From positions 1 to 50,254 of the forward strand of contig NZ_BPQQ01000017.1 of assembly GCF_022179325.1 (NCBI RefSeq): DNA of 50,254 nt. Direction: 5' to 3'. Made by a program: the position numbers and the translations under genes. Source of the stretch: Methylobacterium isbiliense. GTDB lineage: Bacteria; Pseudomonadota; Alphaproteobacteria; Rhizobiales; Beijerinckiaceae. Below are positions 7,772 to 14,885 of this stretch, piece by piece; positions within the stretch are counted from its first letter, which is position 1; every line of letters starts with the position of its first letter. Below the pieces are notes generated by a model that worked only from the letters and a program-made list of their open reading frames with translations, did no database searches and was not told the origin of the DNA.

Positions 7772-7787
7772 TTGGCACGGCCTGTGC
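7772..7787 (+). promoter_or_regulatory. Candidate sigma-54 (-24/-12) promoter
   Basis: TTGGCACGGCCTGTGC contains GG and GC dinucleotides separated by 10 bases and matches the TGGCAC-N5-TTGC consensus except for one base in the -12 half. It lies 58 bases before the ATG at 7845, so transcription would start near 7798. RpoN itself is encoded at 25185-26723. No upstream activator site was identified. Confidence 0.45.
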
Positions 7788-7844
7788 CTGCCGATGGAAG
7801 AACTCGGCACACCACCGTGAGACGCCATCTTGGCCAGTGCTCGC

Positions 7845-8108
7845 ATGTCGGACCTTGACCTCGACGGACCTGCCAGCTTGACGGTCTGGCAGTCCAGACC
7901 GGACTGCCTCAAGGCGGTGCTGCCGGTCGAGTTCGCGACGGTGCGCGAGGCGCTCGCGGCCGCGGCGGATGCGCTGACCGATCCGGAGGCGAGCCCGTGG
8001 ATCATCACCGCGGGCGGCCTGATCCTCACGCCCGCATGGCTTGAGGACTATCTCGACGACGGGGCCGCGCCATCACCTCCCTCGCCAAGCATGTCCTGGC
8101 CCTCCTGA
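7845..8108 (+). CDS. Small hypothetical protein, possibly frameshifted
   Basis: The 87-residue frame starts at ATG 7845; a TTG at 7830 would add 5 residues. It carries a conserved-looking globular part (about residues 1-72, LTVWQSRPDCLKAVLPVEF to AWLEDYLDDG) followed by a low-complexity Ser/Pro tail. In the +2 frame the DNA continues as AITSLAKHVLALLRP and later a CxxC...CxxC segment, so the Ser/Pro tail may be the product of a frameshift at GGGGCCGCG around 8060-8070. A possible sigma-54 promoter lies upstream. The family is not recognised. Confidence 0.55.
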   Translation: MSDLDLDGPASLTVWQSRPDCLKAVLPVEFATVREALAAAADALTDPEASPWIITAGGLILTPAWLEDYLDDGAAPSPPSPSMSWPS

Positions 8109-8176
8109 GGCCGAGGGCGCCCGCCAGGGGCGGCACCGGGACGGACCGTGCCGGCGGCATTCCATCCCTGGCCGGC

Positions 8177-8284
8177 GTGTGCGAGGCGTGCGGCGCCATG
8201 CCGGAGGACGAGGAGGAGCAGCGGGACGTCTACCGCATCGGTCTCTGCCGCGACTGCCTGGAGAAGGACGACGAGGCCGACTGA
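8177..8284 (+). CDS. Short CxxC...CxxC (zinc-ribbon-like) peptide
   Basis: From a GTG at 8177 this frame gives 35 residues: CEACG, an acidic linker rich in Glu and Asp, then CRDC and an acidic end. Two CxxC knuckles about 20 residues apart suggest one structural zinc site. The frame is open upstream to about 8041 without an ATG and has no clear ribosome site. It may be the true C-terminus of the gene at 7845 after a frameshift rather than a separate gene. Function is unknown. Confidence 0.4.
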   Translation: MCEACGAMPEDEEEQRDVYRIGLCRDCLEKDDEAD

Positions 8285-8297
8285 GCCGGCCCGGCCC

Positions 8298-8618
8298 TCA
8301 GCTCCGCCAGCGCGGCGCCCCCTCGTAGCCGAGGGAGGCCACGATCTGCCGGAAGGCGGCCTCCGGGAACGCCTTCAGCGTCTGGGTGCGGACATTGCCC
8401 AGCATGCCGAGCTGCAGGTTGAACCGCGCCGCGACCGCGTCGTCCGGCGCCTCGTAGACGGCAATGACGTCGTAGCCGCCCATCGTGAGGAAGACCTGCT
8501 GGAAGCGTCCGCCCATCGCGGCCAGCATCGCCTTGGCGGCGTCGAGCCGTTCGGGCGAATCCTTGGCTGCGCGTGCGCCCTGATCGGTCCAGTTCGCGAG
8601 CATGATGTAGGTGGTCAT
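8298..8618 (-). CDS. GYD domain protein
   Basis: The 106-residue product is a single GYD domain of the dimeric alpha-beta barrel type: MTTYIMLANWTDQG at the start, and LTMGGYDVIAVYEAPDD centred near residues 45-60, containing the GYD triad. Length is normal for the family. These small cytosolic proteins are widespread and uncharacterised. The gene stands alone, convergent with the small genes upstream and followed on its 5' side by a strong hairpin (8701-8730). Confidence 0.9.
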   Translation of the reverse strand: MTTYIMLANWTDQGARAAKDSPERLDAAKAMLAAMGGRFQQVFLTMGGYDVIAVYEAPDDAVAARFNLQLGMLGNVRTQTLKAFPEAAFRQIVASLGYEGAPRWRS

Positions 8619-8700
8619 CGCCGGCCTCCGCGGGACAGAACGACCGGGCGCCAGTCTGCCACGTCGCGGTGCGGACGTCGATGAACGGAGTGGCCGTCAG

Positions 8701-8730
8701 CAGGGCCATCGGGGTCACCCGATGGCCCTG
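8701..8730. terminator. 13-bp perfect hairpin between DUF1476 and GYD genes
   Basis: Bases 8701-8713 and 8718-8730 pair perfectly around the tetraloop GTCA. The hairpin lies 6 bases past the stop of the minus-strand DUF1476 gene and upstream of the GYD gene. No T-run follows on either strand, so it may be a Rho-assisted terminator or an RNA-end stabiliser. Confidence 0.6.
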
Positions 8731-8736
8731 GGACCG

Positions 8737-9102
8737 TCAGGCCGCGGCCCGGCCTGCCATCCGGCGGGTCATGCGGGCGGCGACGAGGCCGGCGGTCCCC
8801 GCGGCCTGTGCGGTCGACCGCCTCATCTCGTCGCGCAGATCCGTCAGGGACACATCGACCCCGTTCGCCGCGAGGTCGGCCTGGACGCGCGCCAGCAGGG
8901 CCTCGTCGTCGACGCCGCCGATCATCGCGGCGATCAGCACCCGGGCATAGGCTTCGGAGGTCTGGTCGTTCACTCCGAGCTGTCGCACAGCATAAGCTGC
9001 CAGCGCCCGCACGGCGTAGCAGTGAGCGGCAAATCGCGCTTCTTCGTAGCGGGCGAATAAAAGCTCGGCGGCGCGCTCGCGCTCTTCAAAAGCTTTGATC
9101 AT
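8737..9102 (-). CDS. DUF1476 family protein (ATPase inhibitor subunit zeta-like)
   Basis: This 121-residue protein shows the DUF1476 pattern: a charged N-terminal segment with FEERERAAELLFARYEEARF, then a helical core with LGVNDQTSEAYARVLIAAMIGG, DEALLARVQADLAANGVDVS and the C-terminal helix DLRDEMRRSTAQA. The alphaproteobacterial family includes the zeta subunit, which inhibits the F1-ATPase by inserting its N-terminus. Whether this divergent copy does so cannot be told. It has about 15 extra Ala/Arg-rich residues at the C-terminus. GGAGG precedes the ATG at 9102. It diverges from gapR. Confidence 0.8.
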   Translation of the reverse strand: MIKAFEERERAAELLFARYEEARFAAHCYAVRALAAYAVRQLGVNDQTSEAYARVLIAAMIGGVDDEALLARVQADLAANGVDVSLTDLRDEMRRSTAQAAGTAGLVAARMTRRMAGRAAA

Positions 9103-9281
9103 TCTTTCCTCCTTGGAGCGACAGACTTCAGGATCGCGACGAGGCTCGACAATGACATTTGTTAGCCTGGAGGGTGATTGACTCATGGCGCAGGGCTGCG
9201 GCGGGCCGCCGCTTGCCCGGCTTAACGCCTCGCTAAGCGCGATGCCCGACCTTGCGCGTCCGTTGTGAGGAAGGAGCAACC

Positions 9282-9554
9282 ATGAGCGACACGGCCGGCA
9301 TCCCGGGCGACCGGATCCGCACGATCATCGAGCGCGTGGAGAAGCTCGACGAGGAGATCAAGGACCTCAACGAGGCCAAGAAGGAGATCTTCCTCGAAGC
9401 CAAGAGCGACGGTCTCGACGTCAAGATCCTCAAGGAGATCATCAAGCTGCGCAAGCAGGACCAGGACGAGCGCGACGAGCACGAGACGCTGCTCGACGTC
9501 TACATGCGTGCCATGGATGCGCCGGTGCCGGTGCCGAGCGCGCAGGCCGCCTGA
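9282..9554 (+). CDS. gapR: DUF2312 nucleoid-associated protein GapR
   Basis: The 90-residue protein is almost entirely the DUF2312/GapR domain: GDRIRTIIERVEKLDEEIKD, then EIFLEAKSDGLDVKILKEII and LRKQDQDERDEHETLLDVYM. In Caulobacter GapR is a tetrameric protein that clamps overtwisted DNA and helps replication and transcription by relieving positive supercoils. The ATG at 9282 has GAAGGAG upstream. The short Ala/Pro tail after residue 77 is probably disordered. It is a single-gene unit ending at a hairpin shared with the convergent araC-type gene. Some genomes carry several DUF2312 copies, so this may be a paralogue. Confidence 0.9.
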   Translation: MSDTAGIPGDRIRTIIERVEKLDEEIKDLNEAKKEIFLEAKSDGLDVKILKEIIKLRKQDQDERDEHETLLDVYMRAMDAPVPVPSAQAA

Positions 9555-9559
9555 GCGCG

Positions 9560-9578
9560 GCCGCCGGGCTCCGGCGGC
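9560..9578. terminator. Bidirectional hairpin between gapR and araC-type gene
   Basis: GCCGCCGG and CCGGCGGC pair perfectly around GCT in the 25 bases between the two convergent stop codons. Only two T's follow on the plus strand. The position supports a shared terminator. Confidence 0.6.
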
Positions 9579-9579
9579 T

Positions 9580-10323
9580 TCAGGACCCGAGGGTGCGCCG
9601 CATGACGCCGTGCAGCACCTGCGGGTTGGCGTACCCGACCGCCGCCGCGACCGCCCGCGGCGCGGTCCCCTCGGCGGCGAGCGCCAGCGCCCGCGCCATC
9701 CGCGCCCGCGTCCGCCACGCGCCGAAGCTCAGGCCCGTCTCGGCCCGGAACCGCCGCGTCAGCGTGCGGCGGCTGGCTCCCGCGAGCCCCGCCCAGGCAT
9801 CGAGGTCGCCTGGCGCGCGCGGATCGGCGACGATCTGCGCGCAGACGCGCCGCAGCCGCGGATCCTGCGGCATCGGCAGGGCCAGCGGCGTCTCGGGCGC
9901 CCGCATGATCTCGTCCAGCACCAGCGCGGCGAGCAGGCCGCCGCGCCCGGCCTCGTCGTACAGGACCGGCTCCTCGGCGATGGCCGCCAGCGCCGCCGCC
10001 AGCAGCCGCGAGACCCTCAGGACCCGGCACGGCGTCTGCGCCGCCTCCGTGCCGTCGACCGCGATGTAGGCCGAGGACATCGCGACTGGGCCGCACATCG
10101 TCACGTCGTGGAGCACGCCCGGGGGAATCCACAGGGCGTGGCCCGAGGGCACGACCCAGGTGCCGAGTGCGGTGCCGGCCACCATGAGCCCGGCCGTCGC
10201 GTAGAGCAGTTGCGCGCGCGGATGGCTGTGGAGGCCCGTCGTGCTGCCGGCCGGGTAGGTCTTGGGCATCACCGCCAGCCGGCGCGGCACGTCCTGGTAA
10301 TCCGCCGCGCGCTCCGAGCGCAT
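9580..10323 (-). CDS. AraC-family transcriptional regulator
   Basis: This 247-residue regulator has an N-terminal cupin-like sensor (residues ~15-100, with TGLHSHPRAQLLYATAG and WIPPGVLHDV) and a C-terminal AraC DNA-binding domain with two helix-turn-helix motifs (about 150-245, LAGASRRTLTRRFRAETGLSFGAWR). It is divergent from an MFS transporter across 144 bases, the usual layout for a regulator of an adjacent exporter. GGAGG lies just before the ATG at 10323. The ligand is unknown; the cupin-plus-MFS arrangement fits detoxification, by inference. Confidence 0.88.
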   Translation of the reverse strand: MRSERAADYQDVPRRLAVMPKTYPAGSTTGLHSHPRAQLLYATAGLMVAGTALGTWVVPSGHALWIPPGVLHDVTMCGPVAMSSAYIAVDGTEAAQTPCRVLRVSRLLAAALAAIAEEPVLYDEAGRGGLLAALVLDEIMRAPETPLALPMPQDPRLRRVCAQIVADPRAPGDLDAWAGLAGASRRTLTRRFRAETGLSFGAWRTRARMARALALAAEGTAPRAVAAAVGYANPQVLHGVMRRTLGS

Positions 10324-10467
10324 CGCCTCCTCCCTTGCCCCGCGCCTTGCCCCGCGCCATTGGCCCGATCGCACGCAGGTTCGACCCGACCGCGCGAACG
10401 GGTCAAGGTAGGATGCCGGCTGACGCGCATCCCGGGCGCCTGCCGAAGAATCTCCGAAGAGTCGCCG

Positions 10468-11667
10468 ATGAGTCCCGACCGCCTCTCCCGCCGCACGCTG
10501 CTGTTCGTCAACATCGCGCATGCGCTCGATCACTTCGTGCTGCTGATCTATCCGACCGCGGTGATCGCCATCGCGGCCGAGACCGGCCTCGACTACGCGA
10601 CGCTGATCGGGCTCGCCACCGGCGCCTTCGTGGCCTTCGGGCTCTGCTCGCTGCCGATGGGCTGGCTCGCCGACCGGTTCGGCCGCCGCACGCTGCTGGC
10701 GGTGTTCTTCCTCGGCTACGGCCTGTCCTGCCTGGGCGTCGCCTCGGCGGGAAGCCGCACCGCCTTCGCGGTGTGGCTCCTGGTGCTGGGCGTGGCCTCG
10801 GCGATCTATCACCCGGTCGGCTCGACCATGCTGGTGACGCATGCGCGCCGGCTGGGGCGCGACCTCGGCATCAACGGGGTCTGGGGCAATCTCGGCGCGG
10901 CCTCCGCCTCGGGCGTCACCGCCCTCGTGGCCGCCGCCCTGGGCTGGCGGGCGGCCTTCGTCCTGCCGGGCCTCGTCTGCCTCGCCGCCGGGGCGGCGTT
11001 CCTCGCCCTGGTGCCGGGCGACGGGGAGGGGTCGGGGCAGAAGGCGGGCGGCGCCCCGCTCATTCCGGTGGCACGCCCGCTCGCGCTCCTGGCGGTGTTC
11101 GGCATGGCGGTGGTGGCGGGCGGCATGACCTTCAACGTGACCACGATCGCGCTGCCCAAGGTGCTCGACGAGCGGCTCGGGCTCGACCTGCCCCTGGTGC
11201 TGACCGGCTCGCTCGCCACGCTGGTGTTCGGGTTCGGCGCGCTGACCCAGCTGCTGATGGGCCGCCTCGTCGACCGCTTCAGCCTGCCCACGATCTTCGT
11301 CGGTCTGGCGGCCCTGCAGCCGCTCGGCCTCGGGCTGGCCGCGGCGGCGGGCGGGCTGCCGCTCGTCGCCGGCCTCGTGCTGATCACCGCGGCGATCTAC
11401 GGGCAGGTCGTCGTCAACGACGCGATGGTGGCGCGCTACGTCCCGCCCCGGCACCGGGCCAAGGCGTTCAGCGTGCGCTACTTCCTCGGCTTCACGGCGA
11501 GCGGGTTCGCGGTGCCGCTGATCGCGCTGCTGCACGGGATGGGCGGGTTCCGGCTGGTGCTCGCGGCGGCGGCCGGCTTCGGGGCCGTGGTGTTCGCCGC
11601 CGCGGTGGCGTTCCACGCCATCGCGCAGCAGGCTGCCCCCGCCCGGCCCGCCGCGCCCGCGGAGTGA
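10468..11667 (+). CDS. Major facilitator superfamily transporter
   Basis: The 399-residue protein has the 12-helix MFS layout. The loop 2-3 signature is GWLADRFGRRTLLAV (about residues 61-75), and GRLVDRFS is the equivalent half-repeat signature in the second half. The N-terminal HALDHFVLLIYPTAV and NLGAASASG segments resemble the Fsr-like exporters, but the substrate cannot be read from sequence. It is divergently transcribed from an AraC regulator that probably controls it. The last ~15 residues are Ala/Pro-rich and cytosolic. The ATG at 10468 is preceded by only a weak ribosome site. Confidence 0.88.
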   Translation: MSPDRLSRRTLLFVNIAHALDHFVLLIYPTAVIAIAAETGLDYATLIGLATGAFVAFGLCSLPMGWLADRFGRRTLLAVFFLGYGLSCLGVASAGSRTAFAVWLLVLGVASAIYHPVGSTMLVTHARRLGRDLGINGVWGNLGAASASGVTALVAAALGWRAAFVLPGLVCLAAGAAFLALVPGDGEGSGQKAGGAPLIPVARPLALLAVFGMAVVAGGMTFNVTTIALPKVLDERLGLDLPLVLTGSLATLVFGFGALTQLLMGRLVDRFSLPTIFVGLAALQPLGLGLAAAAGGLPLVAGLVLITAAIYGQVVVNDAMVARYVPPRHRAKAFSVRYFLGFTASGFAVPLIALLHGMGGFRLVLAAAAGFGAVVFAAAVAFHAIAQQAAPARPAAPAE

Positions 11668-11683
11668 GTGAGGCCGGCCGCGC

Positions 11684-12034
11684 TCAGATCTCGGTCTTGG
11701 CGGCGGCGGTCGCGGGATCGCCGGTGTTCGGCGTGCCGGCCGGCTCGATCAGCAGGAGGTGGACCTCCTCCTCCGCCACCGGGCGGTGCTCGACGCCCTT
11801 GGGCACGACGTAGAGGTCGCCGGGACCGAGATGCACGTCGCCGTCGCGCAGCTGGATCGTCAGCCGGCCCTTGAGGACCAAGAAGAGATCGTCCGTGTCG
11901 GGATGCGCGTGCCAGACGAACTCGCCCTTGACCTTGACCACCATGACGTCGTGGCCGTTGAAGCGGGTCACGATCTTGGGCGACCAGTGCTCGGAGAAGG
12001 CGGACAGCTTCTCCTCAAGGCGGATGGCGCGCAT
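11684..12034 (-). CDS. Cupin domain protein
   Basis: A 116-residue single-domain cupin. Motif 1 is FVWHAHPDTDDLFLVLKG with H42 and H44, and motif 2 is LGPGDLYVVPKGVEHRP with a third histidine near residue 82. The usual glutamate of motif 1 is replaced by Asp, so metal binding is probable but not certain. Similar small cupins are annotated as mannose-6-phosphate isomerase-like, with no proven reaction. It is convergent with the MFS gene, 16 bases away, and precedes the dehydrogenase at 12095-12946 on the other side. Confidence 0.85.
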   Translation of the reverse strand: MRAIRLEEKLSAFSEHWSPKIVTRFNGHDVMVVKVKGEFVWHAHPDTDDLFLVLKGRLTIQLRDGDVHLGPGDLYVVPKGVEHRPVAEEEVHLLLIEPAGTPNTGDPATAAAKTEI

Positions 12035-12094
12035 GCGGATCCCTCGACGGTGGAGGTTTGGAGGATCCAGCATAGCGCCGGATGCGGCCCCCCG

Positions 12095-12946
12095 TCAGCG
12101 CCGCCAGCCCGGCTTGCCGCGGCCCCCGACATACCCGGCCTTGACCCGCTGCTTCAGGAGCGGACGCGGCCGGAAGCGCTCGCCGTAGGCGTCCTGCAGG
12201 ATCTCCTGGACCTGCAGGCAGAGGCTGGAGGTCGTGGCGTCCATCAGTTCGAACGGGCCGACCGGGTGGCCGAGGCCGAGCCGGCAGGCGGTGTCGATGT
12301 CGGCGGGCGTGGCCACCCCTTCCTCGACGAGACGCACCGCCTCGATCATGAAGGCGTGCAGCAGGCGGTTCACCGCGAAGCCGGCCACATCCTTGATCTC
12401 GATCGGCGTCTTGCCGATGGCGTGGCACAGGGCGAGGGTCGCCTCCACCACCTCGCGCGCGGTCTCGAAGGCCGGGATCACCTCCACGAGCTTCATGCGC
12501 GTCACGGGCGAGAAGTAGTGCGTGCCGAGGAAGCGCGGCCGGCGCGCCGGACTGACCTCGGCGGCGAGCACGCTGATCGGGATCGTCGAGGTGTTGGTGG
12601 CCAGGATGCAGTCCGGCCGGCAATGCGCGTCGAGGTCGCGAAACACCGCCGCCTTCACGCTCTGCTGCTCGAACACGGCTTCCGTGACGAAGCCGCAGGC
12701 GGCCATCCCCGACAGATCCGTGGTCGTGGACAGCCGGCCGAAGGCGGCGTCCCGCTCCGCGGCCGGCAGCGCCCCGCGCTGCACGCCCCGCTCGTAGACG
12801 CCCTGCAGCCGCTCCAGCGCTGCGGCCAGCGCCTCGGACGACCGGTCGGCCAGCACCACCGGGTGCCCGGCCAGCGCGAAGGTGAGGGCGATCTCCGACC
12901 CCATCAGGCCCGCCCCCACGACGCCTACTGTCATCGCACTCGTCAC
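12095..12946 (-). CDS. 3-hydroxyacyl-CoA dehydrogenase (3-hydroxybutyryl-CoA dehydrogenase type)
   Basis: The 283-residue enzyme should oxidise (S)-3-hydroxyacyl-CoA with NAD+, as in butanoate or beta-oxidation metabolism. The N-terminal Rossmann motif is GAGLMG (11-16). The family signature FLGTHYFSPV carries catalytic H143, and EVIP and NRLLHAFMIEAVRLVEEGVA of the dimerisation domain follow. Length matches the short Hbd/PaaH type without a fused hydratase. No partner beta-oxidation gene is adjacent, so the pathway is uncertain; hbd and paaH are both possible names. Confidence 0.9.
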   Translation of the reverse strand: MTSAMTVGVVGAGLMGSEIALTFALAGHPVVLADRSSEALAAALERLQGVYERGVQRGALPAAERDAAFGRLSTTTDLSGMAACGFVTEAVFEQQSVKAAVFRDLDAHCRPDCILATNTSTIPISVLAAEVSPARRPRFLGTHYFSPVTRMKLVEVIPAFETAREVVEATLALCHAIGKTPIEIKDVAGFAVNRLLHAFMIEAVRLVEEGVATPADIDTACRLGLGHPVGPFELMDATTSSLCLQVQEILQDAYGERFRPRPLLKQRVKAGYVGGRGKPGWRR

Positions 12947-13041
12947 TGCGTCTCCTCCCGTCGGTCCGCGGCCGTCGTGCCGGCCGCCCGCTCACCTTAG
13001 CGCGGGAGGAGCGCGCGCGCCGCCCCGCGGCGCGCCGGAAC

Positions 13042-14283
13042 TCAAGCCGCCTGCCGGGGCGCGTCAAGGAGATCGTCAGCCGGCCCGAAGAACTCGAACC
13101 GCACCCGGTCGTCCGGCACGCCGTGGCGCTGCAGCCCGTGCACGAGGGAGGCGAGGAAGGGCTTCGGCCCGCACAGGTAGTAGGTCGCCGCCGCGTGCGG
13201 CGTGTGCGCGACGAGCCAGTCCGCGGTGATCAGGCCCTGCGCGTCGTAATGGTCGCCCAGCCGGTCCTGCGCCTCCGGTTCGGCGTAGAAGGTCTTGAGG
13301 CGGATGGTGTCCCGGCCGGCCGCGAGCGAACGGGTGTGGTCACGCATCGCGTGCACGCGGCCGTTCAGGGCGCCGTGGACGAACCATGTCGGACGCGCCG
13401 GCGTGGTCGCGGTGATCGTCTCCAGCATGCTCACCAACGGGGTGAGGCCGACGCCGCCGCTGACCAGCACCACCGGCGTCTCGTCCGCCCGGTCGAGGAC
13501 GAACTCGCCCGCCGGGGCCGAGACCTTCAACAGGGTTCCGGGACCCGCGTGATCGTGCAGCCAGGTCGAGACGAGGCCCGCCGGCTCGCCCGCCCGCTCC
13601 TCGCGCTTGACGGTGATGCGGTAGGCGCGGTCGTTCGGGGCGCAGGAGATCGAGTAGTTGCGCTTCAGCACGCCCTGGCCGGGCCGCGTGACGAGGAAGC
13701 CGAGATACTGGCCCGGCTCGTGCCGCAGCACCGGTCCGCCATCCGCCGGGACGAGCACGAACGAGCGGATCGTCTCGCTCTCGGGTGTTACGCTCTCCAC
13801 CACGACGTCGCGCCAGCCGTTCCAGCCGCCGGGCCGCGAAGCCTGCGCGCGGTAGATCGCGGCCTCGCGCCCGATCAGCAGCTCGGCCAGGAACCAGTAG
13901 GCCTCACCCCAGGCGGCGGCGATCTCGGGCGTCGCCGCCTCGCCGAGCACATCGCCGATCGCGCCGAGCAGGGCATCCGCCACGAAGGGGTAGTGCTCGG
14001 GCAGGATGTTCAGGGCGACATGCTTCTGCGCGATGCGCTCGACGGCGCCGCCCAGCACCCCGAGGTTGTCGATGTTGCGGGCGTAGGCCAGCACCGCCTG
14101 GGCCAGCGCCTTGGGCTGCGATCCCGTCTCGCCGTGATGCGACTGGTTGAAGAGGTCGCGGATGTCCGGGTTCTCGAACAGGCGCTCGTACATGCGCCGG
14201 GTGATGGCGAGGCCGTGGGCGTCGAGCGCCGGGACGGTGGCCTTGATGAGCGCAATCGTGGCGGGGGTGAGCGGAGTGGGCAT
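13042..14283 (-). CDS. hmp: Flavohemoprotein, nitric oxide dioxygenase
   Basis: This 413-residue protein converts NO and O2 to nitrate with NAD(P)H. It has the standard order: a globin domain (1-~140, proximal H88 and distal-side Y32), a FAD domain (RNYSISCAP near 215-225), and an NAD(P) domain (VSGGVGLTPLVSML, then YYLCGPKPFLASL). Length and motifs match the family. It is transcribed divergently from nsrR, with a perfect NsrR-type palindrome 12 bases upstream of its start, which is direct sequence support for nitric oxide control. Confidence 0.96.
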   Translation of the reverse strand: MPTPLTPATIALIKATVPALDAHGLAITRRMYERLFENPDIRDLFNQSHHGETGSQPKALAQAVLAYARNIDNLGVLGGAVERIAQKHVALNILPEHYPFVADALLGAIGDVLGEAATPEIAAAWGEAYWFLAELLIGREAAIYRAQASRPGGWNGWRDVVVESVTPESETIRSFVLVPADGGPVLRHEPGQYLGFLVTRPGQGVLKRNYSISCAPNDRAYRITVKREERAGEPAGLVSTWLHDHAGPGTLLKVSAPAGEFVLDRADETPVVLVSGGVGLTPLVSMLETITATTPARPTWFVHGALNGRVHAMRDHTRSLAAGRDTIRLKTFYAEPEAQDRLGDHYDAQGLITADWLVAHTPHAAATYYLCGPKPFLASLVHGLQRHGVPDDRVRFEFFGPADDLLDAPRQAA

Positions 14284-14295
14284 CGGCAGCTCTCA

Positions 14296-14318
14296 AAGGT
14301 GCATAGCGCATGCACCTT
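14296..14318. promoter_or_regulatory. NsrR operator upstream of hmp
   Basis: AAGGTGCAT-N5-ATGCACCTT is a perfect 9+5+9 palindrome and fits the NsrR consensus AAGATGCAT-N5-ATGCATCTT. It lies between divergent hmp and nsrR, 13 bases from the hmp start. NsrR loaded with an Fe-S cluster would block hmp transcription until NO destroys the cluster. Confidence 0.9.
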
Positions 14319-14335
14319 ATAGAGGCCGCCTTTAA

Positions 14336-14358
14336 AAGATGCAACGAGAGTGTACCTT
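14336..14358. promoter_or_regulatory. Second, weaker NsrR-like site before nsrR
   Basis: AAGATGCAA-N5-GTGTACCTT keeps the 9+5+9 geometry of the first site, and its left half fits the consensus well. The right half is degenerate. Its centre is about 32 bases before the nsrR ATG, so weak autoregulation is a reasonable inference. Confidence 0.65.
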
Positions 14359-14378
14359 ATAACGGTGATGGAGCCCGC

Positions 14379-14882
14379 ATGCGCCTGACCCGCTACACCG
14401 ACTACGCCCTGCGCACCCTGATCTATCTCGGCGTCCACGAGCCGCGGCAGAGTTCGATCGCCGAGATCGCGCGGGCCTACGGCATCTCGGAGAACCATCT
14501 GACCAAGGTGGTGCACCAGCTCGGCCGTCTCGGCCTCATCCGCACCATCCGCGGGCGCGGCGGGGGATTGCGGCTCGCCCGGCCGCCGGCCGAGATCGTG
14601 GTCGGGGCCGTGGTGCGTCAGACGGAGGAGGATCTCGCCCTCGTGGAGTGCTTCGGCGGCGGCGCCTGCGCCATCACCCCGTCCTGCCGCCTGAAGCGCG
14701 CCCTCGGCGAGGCGCTGGCGGCCTTCCTGGAGGTGCTCGACGGCGTCACGCTGGCGGACCTGGTGGAGGGACCGGTGCGGACGGACCTCGCCCGCCTGCT
14801 CGACATCCCGGGTCCTTCGCCGAGCCCCGCGCCGAGCCCCGCGCCGGGCCTTCCGCCCGGGGCCGCCCCGGCCGTGCCCTGA
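14379..14882 (+). CDS. nsrR: Rrf2-family NO-sensing repressor NsrR
   Basis: The 167-residue protein starts MRLTRYTDYALRTLIYL, typical of NsrR, with a winged helix-turn-helix through about residue 70. Three cysteines, C91, C97 and C103 (C-x5-C-x5-C), match the Fe-S ligand spacing of characterised NsrR proteins. The ATG at 14379 is preferred over upstream in-frame codons because those overlap the operators. The last ~25 residues are a Pro/Ser/Ala repeat and probably disordered, which is unusual for the family. It is divergent from its expected target hmp and convergent with the DUF2778 gene 3 bases downstream. Confidence 0.94.
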   Translation: MRLTRYTDYALRTLIYLGVHEPRQSSIAEIARAYGISENHLTKVVHQLGRLGLIRTIRGRGGGLRLARPPAEIVVGAVVRQTEEDLALVECFGGGACAITPSCRLKRALGEALAAFLEVLDGVTLADLVEGPVRTDLARLLDIPGPSPSPAPSPAPGLPPGAAPAVP

Positions 14883-14885
14883 CCC

